NCBI GenBank assembly: GCA_030077755.1
Contig: JAQJZZ010000002.1
Coordinates: 1 to 64,000, forward strand
Direction of reading: 5' to 3'
Source: Filosporella fistucella
Lineage: Eukaryota > Ascomycota > Leotiomycetes > Helotiales
Length of the DNA: 64,000 bases
Shown: one piece after another, positions 10,908-22,917 of the stretch
Position numbering within the stretch: position 1 is the first letter of the stretch
How the letters are laid out: each line of letters opens with the position of its first letter
Program-made: the position numbers and the translations under genes
Notes under the pieces: model-generated
What the model was told of the DNA's origin: nothing
Seen by the model: the letters and a program-made list of their open reading frames with translations, nothing else
Databases searched by the model: none

Positions 10908-13900
10908 ATGGATTCATCAGCTACAGCTTCGGGGATCGAGCTCACCGTGGATCAAGTAAGTACCCGAAGCTCGAGATATATACTTACCAACTGGATCAAC
11001 ACAAGAAACTCCAGAAATGCACGAGACCAGCAAGTGAGCTTCAGCTGATAGATTTTAGGCACAACCAATTCAGAGGACGACACCCAGCTCCCACAATGAC
11101 CCTCTTCGAGCTGAACCGACACAGTATGGCCAAGCTTACTCGGAAAGAAACCCCCCTCCGAATATACAAGCATTTCGCGAACAAGAGCAGAAAAGGCACG
11201 AAGCTTCTCAGCGATATTTCGCAGAGACGGAATCGAAGATAAAGAAACCAGAAAGGGAAGAACAGGAAAATACCAATACTTCAAGGAACGATGCTCCCAA
11301 GGCAGGAGAAACAGACGATGTGCCTATCGGAGCTGAAAAATCTAACGTTCTCTTCCACCCAACTCCAGACGTAAATTTCGATCGCGTCTTTCAGACAATT
11401 GAACAAAACCTTATGAGGGTCGCCTATATTATATTTGGAGCAGTTCTCATTCTTGATTGGTTTTTCATTGGGGGCGGGTTCAAGGGGTTTCTGAGATCGT
11501 TATTTCCTGCTGGTGGTGTTGCAGGGACTGTCTTTTTGGTTCTGTCCACTGTTTCGCGACAAGTTTCGGAAACTGAACTTCACCGCAACGAACCAGAGAC
11601 GGAACGATTGAAATATGTGCCAGAATCCGTCGAATGGATGAACAGTCTGGTGGAGACTCTTTGGGGAACAATTCAGCAAGGCTTTTTCGACAATATCGTG
11701 ACGCAGATCAACGATACAATCAAACCATTCATCCCTGAAGACTTCCCAGCCACTGTCAAGATCACCAACCTCGGTCATGGTTGTCATTCTGTACGCGTTC
11801 TGTCGATGAGGTCTCTTCCTGACTCTGAGTTTGGAGACATGGTGCCAGCTCATGGATTGAACAAATCTGGCTCTCTCGACGAAACAAGGGAAAAAGAAAA
11901 AGCTGCCGCAAGGGAAGAGGGAGGAGTCTTCTACAATCTCGAAATTGCCATCGCTTACCACGAAGCTCCTTTCCGACCCCGCAAAGATCATATGCATGTC
12001 GATATTCTCGCTGCAATTGGACCTGTACCAATTCCAATATTTGTCCAGGTCAAGGAATTTGTCGCTACAATCCGGATTCGCCTTCAAATGCACCCTGATC
12101 TACCTTTCTTGAAAAATGTTACATTTGCCTTAACGGAAAATCCAAAGGTTAATGCATGTGTATCGCTAGGAGCACCATGGGCCCTGGATCTCTTGAACCT
12201 TCCAATTATTGACAGTGTTCTGAACTCCCAAATAGACACTGCAGCAGCGGACTTCGTTCAGCCCAAGTCAATGAGCCTAGATATGACTGTCTACGTTGGT
12301 GGATCTGATCAGAAAGAGGATACAGAGGCTATTGGAGTATTGTTTGTGAAAATCCATAGAGCCCGTCAATTGGCACGTCAAGACAGCCGAGGACCTGGGG
12401 CCGATCCATACCTCACTATTGCTTTCAGCAAATATGAGAAGCCAATGTATGCTACCCGCATCATCAAGGGGGATAGGAATCCAGTCTGGGAGGAAACCGC
12501 TATCATAATGATCAGAGCAGAGCATATAAAGCGTCAAGAGAATGTACTTCTACGGCTATGGGATTCAGATACCACAGGCTCTGATGATGTGTCTGGGGTT
12601 TGTGAGTTTCCCTTGCAGGAGCTTGTTCTCAAGGCAAATGAAATGCAGAAGAGAGAAGATCAGCTACAAGGGGATGTGGCAGGAACGGATGCCGAAGGTA
12701 TTCTAGAATGGGAGATTGGGTATTTTCCAAGAGCGGAGTTCGAAAGAGCTTTGAGAACTGATGCCAAGGACCCTCGAGATCATCATGGAGAGAAGCAAGA
12801 AATTGCCGAGGAAGAGAAAACTCAAAACGCTCAGAATACTGTTCCTGATCCGAATTTGCCATCAGGCATCCTTGGTTTCACCATTCATCAATGCATCAAC
12901 GTTAAAATTGACAACCCTAACAAGAAGTCAATGGGACATATTCAAGTCCAAGGGCAAGATTCTGATGGCGAGGATGCTGGTGAAGACGAGACTGTGAATG
13001 TGGATTACATACCCTCTCTTTATGTGACAGCAGATTTGAATGATCAATTGGTCTACAGAACTCGGGTAAAGAATATCACAAATGCACCAAATTACAATTC
13101 CAGCACAGAATCATATGTCCGGGATTGGCGACTTGCAACACTCACATTTTCTGTGTGGGATACAAGGAAGAAAGCTCGGGATTGTCTCGTTGGGACAGTG
13201 GCGTTGTCTCTATCTGATATATTCCATGAATCTTCTTCAGTGGTGAGGTTTTACGATCTCAAGGGAGGAGAAGGAACAGGACGAATTCGAATCAGTATGA
13301 TCTTCCGGTCAATGCGAATGAAATTGGAGCAGTCGTTGTTGGGGTATTCGACTGGGTCTTTTGTTTTCTCAGGCCCAATCGTTGCAACTGGGGAAATGCA
13401 CTCAAGGAAGCTACGAATCAGAACTTCTGCCGCGCAGCGTGTGTTGAAAGATGGCTCGAATTCAGATGGTGCGATGTCATATACACTGGGGGATGGCAAA
13501 GAGAGCTTGCCAGTCCACTTCAGATATATGAGCCCGCTGCTGTTTGAATTTGCTGGTGCAGCTGAAAAGCTCCCAGGTCCATTGGGTAGCAAGAAACATT
13601 ATGCAATTCTGTGGCTACACACGCTGGTGGATAACCAAGATGGGAACTTCAAACTCCCAATTTATAAGACAGATAATCCCGATCGATACACCCAGAACTT
13701 CGTACACGAATCTGATGATACAATGAAGTTGGAGAAAGTTGGAGAGCTCTCATTCAGTGGGCGATTCAAAGCTGGACTTGATGAATCGCACGAAGAAGCA
13801 TTGCATGGACACGATGATTGGAGCACATTTCAATGCTGGAAGGCTGCAAGGAAGAGTGGTAAGTGAGTGTGGGTGTCTTTTTCAAAGACTGAAACTAATA

Positions 13901-13999
13901 ATTGCAGGCCAACGCGATGCGCAAGCCAATCGGACGACAAATGAACAGGTGGACAGGTTGGCGCAAGGGATTAAGAAAAGTCAATCAATACATGTGTAA
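10908..13999 (+). CDS. Mug190-like SMP/C2-domain membrane protein, paralogue B
   Basis: Shorter paralogue of the divergent neighbour, 979 aa in three exons: 10908-10955, 11059-13858, 13908-13999. Intron 1 is GTAAGT...TTTTAG; intron 2 is GTAAGT...TGCAG and replaces a premature stop by a charged tail. The domain order is the same: polar N terminus of about 125 aa, hydrophobic anchor at about 137-180, SMP domain at about 205-440 starting PESVEWMNSL, a C2 domain at about 445-570 (GADPYLTIAF, NPVWEE) and a second C2-like module after about 630 (CLVGTVALSLSD). It lacks the long acidic C terminus of paralogue A. Likely membrane-contact-site lipid transfer, inferred from the family. Shared motifs plus divergent arrangement point to an old local duplication. 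Confidence 0.85.
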
Positions 14000-14652
14000 T
14001 TATTTAGATTAATTGTATTTAACTTCAAATCCCACTTAGTTGTCTTAATAACGCTGTGGAAGTAAGTTATTTAAGTCGCGAGTAGCAGTGTGAAAACGAG
14101 AATGTATATATGAGAGTGTAGAGAGATTGGGAGATAATGGCAATGCTATTGTCTCGCAATTAAGAAGACTCCAGGTATAAGACACCGTATTTTCAAATGA
14201 CATATCTCTTTCGTTGCAAGATGAATAGACCGTCAGTCTATATAAGGCATTCTAAATCAGGAAAGTGGGATATTCATCATTGTACAGAGAGTATGATTCC
14301 GTCTTCTCCTATTGCTTAAGTAGATTTCAATGATATACTTGCAGCGACCCAGGGAAGAAGTATTTCCCAAGAAAAAAACTATGCCATAATAAAGAGGAAG
14401 CATCAACCACAGAAACATTCACGTGAGAAAGAATTGCGAAGTTAAGGACCTAACTTATGTGACTATCATAGAAGCTAACATTGCTACTAGTATAACAACG
14501 TTATAGTGCCTTCTCAAAGGCAGGACTACTGCTCATAATATAAGAATCCTCTCACTCTGCCGAAGCTCCCAGATACTTCTTTTGACTCATCATAACCTTT
14601 GAATTACTGGTAATTTCCTAAGCTCTTCTCTACTTGATGACACTTTCATCCT
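14000..14652. other. Intergenic, no gene seen
   Basis: 3' flank of the plus-strand SMP/C2 gene meeting the 3' end of the minus-strand chitin-binding gene. AT-rich with no open frame of note; one CACGTG box near 14420. Confidence 0.5.
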
Positions 14653-15153
14653 TCAAACAAGATTGCATCTTCCGTATTCTGGCTTGCAGCCTTTATCAAC
14701 ATCGCAGTGATCGGTTGTATTTCCACACCAGAATCTTCAAGCAACAAATTAGCCCAGCATATTCAAGCACAGGGAGATTGATTTCACTCACGAAGAAGAA
14801 CAACAAGGATTCTCTCCCTCAGGACATCAATAACCCCACGTTTCCTCGAATTTCCGGCCACACTTCCCATTCGGTGATATCGTCACTTTATCGATAGGCT
14901 GATGGCATCCTGGAACCGTAGGGTTGCTATAAGTAGCTTGACATCCTGCGAGAGTATTGCAGTAGGCATCACCATTACTGCAGAAGCCGTAGTAGGAGCA
15001 GCAGGGAGACTCAACGGGACAAAAGTATTTGAATTCCCGACCGCAGGTCAGGTTTGTTGTAGGAATTTGGCGTTTGGTTGTTTCTGGGTGGGCGAGTGAT
15101 TGAGATGTCAGGAGAACCAATGATAGGAAGAACGTGGCTAAGGGGGGCAGCAT
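14653..15153 (-). pseudogene. Small secreted protein with two chitin-binding (hevein-type) domains, interrupted by TGA
   Basis: The frame starts with a signal peptide (about 21 aa, ending near SLAHP) and one complete ChtBD1 module (TCGREF...CCSYYGFC...C). A second module begins at GKCGRKFEE and hits TGA at 14827-14829. Reading through that codon, the frame continues CPEGENPCCSSS to a GTGAGT donor; a 57-bp intron (14735-14791) joins in phase to WCGNTTDHCDVDKGC...C and a stop at 14653. So a second ChtBD1 is complete apart from one codon, 147 residues in all counting the TGA position. A CGA-to-TGA change would explain it. It may be a recent pseudogene, a truncated 108-aa one-domain secreted protein, or a read-through case. 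LysM- or hevein-like proteins of this size often act at the wall or as effectors (inference). Confidence 0.7.
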
Positions 15154-16788
15154 TTTGGAATGTAGATAGTTTGAATTGAGGTAATTGTGAAGTTTCCACT
15201 TTGAACTGCTGGTTGGCCCGGAGAAAGTGTCCAGTTCATCCTTTCATATAGATAAATGGAGCAGTGACGAGGAGTGGAAGAGCTCCTTGTGGGCTTTCTT
15301 TTATGAACGATTTTTCTAGGTTGCGATGTAACTTAGGAAGGATTTTATTAGGGTTGAACCGCTTTCGTTTACCAGATATAGACCTGTCTGACCTGCAGAG
15401 GAGCAAATAATTCCAGGCGCCACCATGGGACAAATTACTTGTAGAGAGTTCTCTGAGGCGGAAGAACATCAGTGAGATCAGCCCTATATAAACGTTTCAC
15501 GACAGCAACGAATCGATTGGTTAAAACCTCCGACTAGGTGGCGGGATTAGGGTCAGGGGAACTCACGCTTATTGTATAGTGCTACTATACCCCACAACTT
15601 TATATGGTAAAGTCCATGTCATATTGAGGGTACTGCAGCATGGCCCCTGAGAATACATAGTTCTCGGTTTTTGGCTACCTCTTTTGTAGAGTTGGAATTT
15701 AGAAATAAAGCCTTCAAGAAGAAGAGACACAGGACGCGAGAACACGTGGGACGGAGGACATGCCACCCGCCCCCTGATCCCTGAGTCGCCGCTGGACAGG
15801 CATGTGTTGCTAAGAGCAGATATTATGCCATGCTCGCATTTGAGATTATTTGTAGCCATATACATATCATAAAAGTGGCAGTTCGTGATCATCTGAAATT
15901 TCGTAGCCCGAGTTAGAAGACTGGGAAACTACTGCCTGCAGGAGACCAGGCTGACTAGCTTAACAGCAAAAAGATAGCTGAGACCAACTGCAGGGCTAGG
16001 GCTAAATACATTATTGGCTATTACGCTTAAAGTTTAGTTTCTGGTTTTGTCTCTGCTTCATAAATGGTGCAGTGTGCTGCATTAGAGAAGAGGGAGTAGA
16101 AGAGAAATCTCGCTATATTAATGTCAAAGGCGAAGAATACCTCTGTAGTAATACACGAGGTAGCCGGCAACCTCCATAAGAATCGATCACAAAGTCGGTT
16201 TTAAAGTATGACATTTTCAATCATCCACCTCAATTTGAAGTAACATATCACAGAGCACCAGCTCGTCAAGCACAATAAGGAGTGCTCATGTATGCCCACC
16301 ATCTATAGCTAAGCGATCCCCTGGAACCACCCCTCATTCTGCCCCAGAATTATACTAGTGCACGCAAACGTTTCTTGGCAATGTGGCTAGGTCTAAATTT
16401 CACTATCAACTGTAAGTAAGATAACCCTTGTCGGATTGGATGGAAATGTAAGAATGATAGGGCAAAGAAGGGCGGTAACGCGGTGGGAAACCTTTGTCTG
16501 TGAATTGAATAATAGTATCACTTTATACTAGGACTATGCTATATATATAAATGTACTAATTCGTATAATAAGCTTTGAGGGGAACTTAAGTACAAATTCC
16601 TTTCCTGGAAGAATCTCGCTCTTAATCTCCAACTGTAAAATATATGAAAATCAACTATTACAAAGTACCGCAACACCATGGCCTCCCCTTCTCCATCATT
16701 TTGGCCCTAAGTAAGCTGCTATTACTACTGCACCCACAAGCCACAGATCTAAACTTAATCCAACTCCTATGCCGAAAGATTACAAATC
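15154..16788. other. Long intergenic stretch, no gene seen
   Basis: About 1.6 kb without a convincing coding frame or splice-linked exons on either strand; short open frames have no recognisable domain. The right part is the 3' flank of the ankyrin-CorA gene, the left part the promoter of the chitin-binding gene. Confidence 0.5.
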
Positions 16789-19361
16789 TTAGCTATTTAA
16801 AGTTATTAAACCCCATCGCCTAAGCCACGCTCCGGCATGCTGCTCAATCCAGCTTTCAAACTATGTTGCTTATCAGTACTTAGGCCAGCAGGTGAATCGA
16901 GAATTGCGACAAACCTGAGTATATTTAAATATGAGCCACCCTATAAGAGTAAGGATCAGAGTTCCCACCCCAAAAAGGATATACCAGCGCCAATCAGGAT
17001 TTTCTTTCAATATATCCACATTCATACCAAAAAGGCTCTGGAAATGTTTCGTTAATACGCTGTCGCCTTATCTTAAAAACATCAAGGTTCTTATAAAACT
17101 TACCGAAGCAAACATAGCTGGTAGAAAGATAAACTTATAACATGAGCATCACTCCAGGAGGCCATAAATTCCAGATTTACATACCGTAATCCAGCTGAGG
17201 CGTTTCATGCTTGTTGCTATCATAGCCGATCGGTGGGCTTCATTAACAGACACCCAAGCAAACTCCTACACAAAATCAGCTTAGATAACTGTTAGGGAAG
17301 AGTTCTAGATACTTGCCAGTTGTAAAAGATCTCTTATCGTTTGGTCTAGCCGGTTGATCCGATCGTTCACATCGTCTGAAAAGCCAGCTATTGCCTCTTG
17401 TATAGCTTTTGGACTTTTCTCTCCAGGATAGCAGCGATTGTATTCCGTAGCAGAATGTTTTGCAGTGCGAACTTGACCCTGCAGGTAGCTGCGGAGCTTG
17501 GCCAACTTCAGTGCGTCTTCGGCAAGGTCGCGTACAAACTCGGTATTTCCCCCCTTGTGACAAAGTTGGCCATTACGCTATATTTATTTTTAATATTATC
17601 AATATCTTGCCAGTTCTAGAACTGGCACGGGTGAACTCACACGCTTTAAGAGATGCTCCTCAGCTAGATCACACAAGTCCATCCACCTTCGCTTCAAATT
17701 GTCGATGAATTGTTGGAAGAAGTCAACACCATCCTCTGGAACCCAACCGTATGGCAGCATGCTGAAGTGGTCCGTTGTCTTCCACAGTGATCCGTTGCTA
17801 TATTCCTTCGGGCGAATCAGAGTCCATGCTATTCCGCACTCTAACCAATTATTAAAGGCATGGAGGAAGTTTTGGTTTTCGGGATCATTTGTGGCGGGAA
17901 GCAAAACAGCAACACAAACGTTAGCATATGACCCATGTTCCTGCTGCTCTTGATAATGAATTTGCGTATTCTTCAACTTCCAAAGCCCAGTGTGCTCCAG
18001 TGTTGGAGAGACACACCTTTCCCAAGTGGAGTAATCTGGACATAGACTTGGGATAATTAGATATTGTCACTTTTGAGATAAGGTAGGATGTTTACTAACA
18101 AGAGACGCTTTTCTTCTTCCTCAAATTTGGCCTGCGCCCAAGGCAAATGCACTGATGTTGTCTCAATAAAGCGAAGAAATTTCTTCTCGCGTCCTTCTGA
18201 CAGACATACAACACTTTTTGGCGCTATATCATCATAGGCTTCAAGCCATTCGTCAGCCATAACACCTGTCACTTTCGCCGAGTTCTCGAGCAGTAACTCA
18301 ATGAGGGCACGATGTTTATTTTGAACAGCCAGAAATATAGGCGTCGCATTATCATGATCCTCTGCGTTGACGTTTGCCTTTTTAGAGATCAGATTCCTGG
18401 CAATCTCCAAATGGCCAGAGCGTGCTGCGATATGTAAAGGAGTTTGGCCGCGGTTATTGCTCTTGTTGACATCATAGTTGGCACTGAGGAGAAAATTTAC
18501 TAGTGCTTGTTTCCCTCTTTCGACTAGTAAATGTAACGTGATGTAGTCATATTCGACAAGAAGCTTTGTCACGGCCTTACAACCTTTCTCTGCAGCTAGG
18601 AAGAGCGGCGTCCGACCGTCACTACCAATAGAATTGGGATCAAATTTATTGCTCTTGAGTAGCTCACTGACTACCCAGTCGTGGCCATTCTCAGCTGCCC
18701 ACGATAATGGTGTTCGATCGGGGCAGGTTTTGGCAAGCTTGCGAAATAGTAACTCTGCAACTTCCCCCCACGGGTGCTTCTTAGTGTAGAAAGATAACGG
18801 TGTCCGATCTTTATTATCCTTTAGGTTTACATCGACGTCGTCCCTCGCAAGTAGTAGCTTTATAACCTCGTCCCCGTTCTCTTGCTCTGCCGCGTATGAT
18901 AACGGTGTCCGACCGTCTACGTCTCGTATGTTGACTTTGATGCCGTCTATTGCAAGTAGCAGCTCTACAGCTATCTTCCGGCTATTTTGTGCCGCGTATG
19001 ATAACGGTGTCCGATCTTCATTATCCTTTAGGTTTACATCGACGTCGTCCCTCGCAAGTAGTAGTTTTACAACCTCGCCCCCTTCATCTTGATCTGCCGC
19101 GTATGATAACGGTGTCCGACCGTCAATATCCTTTAGGTCTACGTCGATATCTTTTCTCTCAAGTAGTAGCATGACTAATTTCTCTCGTCCCTGCTCTGAC
19201 GCGTATGATAGCGGTGTCTGACCTCTACTATCCCGTAGGTTTACGTCAATGCTTTTTATCGCAAGTAGCTTTACAACTTCGTCTGGCGCCCTCTCTACCG
19301 CGAGTGATAACAGTGTCCGACCCTCGTCGTCCTGTAGGTTTACGTCGAAGTGGTCGTCCAT
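16789..19361 (-). CDS. Ankyrin-repeat protein with C-terminal CorA-like metal transporter domain
   Basis: Membrane protein of 744 aa. About eleven ankyrin repeats fill residues 1-370 (recurring GRTPLSYAA and DVNLKD). A linker leads to a CorA-like helical region and two transmembrane segments at the end. The CorA signature GMN is present (684-686, in SLFGMN), then the second TM (WYILFGVGTLILTLIGWLIF). Seven exons: 18100-19361, 17641-18046, 17317-17577, 17185-17265, 17104-17133, 16915-17037, 16789-16860; every junction keeps phase. Intron 3 (17266-17316) must use a GC donor (CTG/GCAAGT). Exon 5 is only 30 nt. Fungal ankyrin-CorA proteins are known but unstudied. Mg2+ or other divalent cation transport is inferred from the fold. 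Confidence 0.8.
18793..19087 (-). repeat. Near-identical 78-bp units within the ankyrin repeats
   Basis: Bases 18793-18870 and 19010-19087 differ at only three positions, a spacing of 217 bp. Both encode the same ankyrin half-repeat (DVNLKDN-DRTPLS). This suggests recent duplication or gene conversion inside the array. Confidence 0.75.
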
Positions 19362-20624
19362 TTTGAATGCGCTCTCTAGCTAGTAAAAGATTTAGGCTAC
19401 CAAGGGAAAGACTATGTAGTACCCTTCGTAGGGAACTAAAGATATATAGTTAGATGAAATAACCTAATCCTAATATTACTCACTCAATTTAAGTGGTATT
19501 GGGAAAGTGGCTGAGCGGCATATTGCTGAGCAAAAAGTGGCTGAGCAAAACGTGGCTTAGCGGAAACTTTAAGGTATCTAACCTTATGACTTCGTCTCAC
19601 CCCTACCCCTAGAAATAGTCCCCCCAATAGCAGCCGACCACCTCGTCCATCTCCTGACCGCAGAATGCACCGCTACCCTCCAATCCGGCTCTTTCTACTT
19701 GGACCAACTACCAAGAGAGAAGTACTCATATCTCTGGTGGGTGCCAGCGAGATATAAATCTGTACACCATAAATTCTCGGTTCCATAAGTGGGACACGAA
19801 AGAATCAACAGACAGAAGACGATTGCCACCCCCAGCGAATTTGGGCGGACTGTGAAAGGAAATGAAGCATATTACTAATGGTCGTCTTTCTGGTTCATCA
19901 GTATTTTTTTCTTCTTCGCACACGTAAACCCAAATCTGCAATCCCGGATCCAGCAAGGAAATTTCCAATCGCCCACTGGTCTCAGTATATTAGAAAGCAG
20001 CAATCAACAGGAACGAGGCGCGTTACTTAGCGTATGTATGGTTAAGAGTCACTCGGAAACGAAATGTCTTCTGGTGATACACCCAATCCCTGCCCCCCCC
20101 CCTTCCCGGATACCGTAGAATATCTCTTATCCTCTACTTCGTCGCCATCCAATGACTTGCGTTCAGCGAGGGGCATTTAGCGGAGATCAATAGTGGTGAA
20201 TGGACTCCGTCAGACGTCCGCAGAGCGCATATCTAAAAGTACATCCTGGAGGCAAGCTCGAGATAACATATCAATAAGTTTGACCGAGGCATCTATGGAA
20301 ATCATCAGTGGGGAGCAAGCTGATTTATTCTCGACTACTCTAGTCTAGTGGCTGCCTTTTGGCGCGGTTGCTCCTCCTCCTCGGCCTCAATCATTTTTGT
20401 TCGAGCTAATAAATTGTGTTCAAGGAGAGGAAAATCAACAAAAGCACCAATCCAGAAATGATCGGTTGCAAGCTCCTTCCTTCACGCTTATCAAACAAGT
20501 TGAGAAACGGTCATTCTCAGTGAACTGAACCTTCTGAGAGTCGCAGCAATGTTGCCTATCAACTCTTGACAAGCAATTCATAATGAGTAATTATCCTCAT
20601 ACAGCTAGTCATTCCGTCAAAGTA
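19362..20624. other. Intergenic with a short degenerate repeat and a possible gene scrap
   Basis: Holds the promoter of the ankyrin-CorA gene and the 3' flank of the amine oxidase gene. At 19506-19562 the word GTGGCT(G/T)AGC recurs three times with a related TTGCTGAGCAAAA copy. At about 19615-19792 the plus strand reads as protein-like (SGSFYLDQLPREK) and stops at TAA; no start or exon partner is found. Nothing else seen. Confidence 0.4.
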
Positions 20625-22917
20625 TTACAATCTGGAGGACTCTTTCGTGGAACAGCAACTATCCCCTTTCACCAGTGTCGACGCCAAATTGCGATTGGAG
20701 GGCACATCGATAGACGGATTCTCTGTGAAAAAATCTACAGGTCGGAAGTGTAGTTGGAAGATATCCACAGGCCTATGACAGTCAGTTATTGAGATCATAA
20801 TTTGGCTCGTAGGCGGGGTCTACTCACATCACTGGCCAGTCTTCAACTCTGGGATTGTGTGTCAATCCAAAGCAACTCCAGACTACAACATCTGTATCTT
20901 TCACATCGTCACGTCTCTTCACTGCATCACTAACACCCCCAATCTCATCTTGGCTTTGCAGAGTGTATCTACCCCCAGCATAAAGCTCACCATCCTTATA
21001 TTTGGTGACCCAAACATGATGCTTCGCGAATTGAGCCCGACGAGCTTGGATTGAATCCGGTTGTGCCAGAAGCACTTGCGTAGGAATTGGTGTGAATTTG
21101 TACCCCACAGGCCTTCCCGAGATTGGGTTCAATTTCTTTTCGTTGATCATTTTGATAACACGATTGTGTTGAGGAGCGGCATCGAGCCATTGTGATTTCT
21201 CAATGGGATTGTGAACAACCTCGAAGAAATTCCCTCTGGGGTTTCGATCTGGTGATGTTGGAACTGGATGTGATTCTTCAGTCACAACAGTGTTGTTCGC
21301 GCCGTCAATAGCGGGGTCAATTCGAATCGCAAATACATGTTGATGATTCTGGGCCAATACACCTGGAGATACGACATTTCCGTAAGGTGAGACTTTCCCC
21401 TGATCGATAGAGACCACACTGACTATCCCAGTCGCCCTAGCTTCCACGATGATTCCTCCAGATTGATCGAATTTGTAGGCGAAAATGTACTCGTAGTTAG
21501 CGAGAGTAATGATGAATTGAACGACAAGTTCTCTGTGGCGGACAACTACTGCTCGCCCCGTTCTCCAGTTGGAATGCTTCCACCCAATGCCATTGTCCTG
21601 CTCATGCAAACATACCACATTGGGACTCACGGTCGCTGTCCCGTCTCCAGCGGTTTTGACAGCATCGAAGTACTTTGACGCAAGTTAGTAAAGTCATAAC
21701 TGTTATTCTTACAGTACGTACTTTGATATGCCCTAGGCAATCACAACCCAGCTCAAGATTATTGGCGCAGATGCCAGCTCCTCCGTCGCCAAAATCGAAA
21801 GCTTGTTTCCTTTGAAAGGGTGCTCTGGGGTCTGCGTAAGGAACAGTCTATAGAATGTCAATTGAATTCCTCGATACTATTTCCCAGACTATCACTTACC
21901 ATCTCGCTGACACTCAGTCTGTACATTACGCTTCTTCCATCGTATGTGATGTCGTGTAGAGTAGCGCCTTCGCGGTAATTGAATCCAACTCTGAATCTCC
22001 ATTTCTGCCACTCAACCAAGCTTTCGTCGGTAATCTTGAAACTGGGACCATCGGGCTGAACAACATTCAATTGCTTCAAATCTGTACGGACACCTTGGGG
22101 TAGCAATTCGGGGACGTATTCTGCGGATCTATAGTGGTCCATTAAGTTCTCTGATCGCGTCCCATAACTGAGACCATCTTCAGTTCCTCCCGTCGCCAGG
22201 TGGTCAATGCGAATGATTTCTTTGGTGCGTGCATCCATGATGGGGATGAGGGGTAACGGATACGCGTAGAAGTTGGAATCGGGATTTCCTGTCCTCGTGT
22301 CATTCGCGAAGCACAGTGCTTGGAAGCAGCGACGCCAATCTTCTCCTTCATCAGGACCTACCACAGATCAGCTACGTTGTCCAGTCGGGAATTGGAAAAT
22401 ACTTGCCGCCATACGGCCACGGTTCTACTACAACCTCAAACCCTTCTGGGATGTTAAGCTTTGCAATTTCTTCCTTGAACAAGGATGAAGCAGCAACAGC
22501 TTTCGCAACGTCGTCGAATTCATTACTAGGGATGGTTACCAGACTGCATGCAAATAAATAACAAAACACTTACAGTGTCAAAGCTGCATGAGCTGGTTTC
22601 TCCACCACTTCATGACTCACCACAACACTCTTTTCGACATCGATCAAGGTCTCGTAATACTTTGCAATCTTATCTCGACCGATAACATCGTAGGTGACTC
22701 TAGCTGTCCGTCTGGGCCTCGGAGTGCTTGGTGTCAACCTGCCAGAATGCTCGAGGTCTAGGAACGGCTGAAGCAGTGCTTTCGGAGGCTCATCTAGAGA
22801 AATTGACCGGAAATCAAAAATTGAAGATTTGTGTGCTCCGAGAACGATGTCACGAGCTCGGTGGGATTCCTCAATCGAGAGAGGTGCAAGGGGATGAGGA
22901 GTATTCTTTGAGGCCAT
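20625..22917 (-). CDS. Copper amine oxidase, probably peroxisomal
   Basis: Oxidises primary amines to aldehyde, ammonia and H2O2 with copper and topaquinone (TPQ). The spliced protein has 679 aa, the usual length. TPQ precursor Tyr409 lies in ANYEY, the catalytic-base Asp325 in KQAFDFGDGGAG, and the copper ligands are His459, His461 (NHQHVF) and His621 (LTHNPR). The C terminus SSRL ends in SRL, a PTS1-type peroxisomal signal. Six exons: 22574-22917, 22407-22525, 21900-22357, 21722-21847, 20828-21672, 20625-20772. Intron 2 (22358-22406) keeps phase only with a GC donor (GGCG/GCAAGT) and joins PYG to GPDEG. The first intron is taken as 48 bp; a 30-bp alternative is less likely. Divergent from an APC permease across a 761-bp promoter. 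Confidence 0.92.

Noticed and set aside
15236..15892. Short minus-strand frames between the chitin-binding and ankyrin-CorA genes
   Set aside because: No domain, no splice partners and no start context. Regarded as chance frames.
22544..22573. A 30-bp first intron in the amine oxidase gene ending at CATGCAG
   Set aside because: It keeps phase, but 30 bp is below the usual fungal minimum. The next in-phase acceptor (CCCTAG) gives 48 bp and a normal junction.
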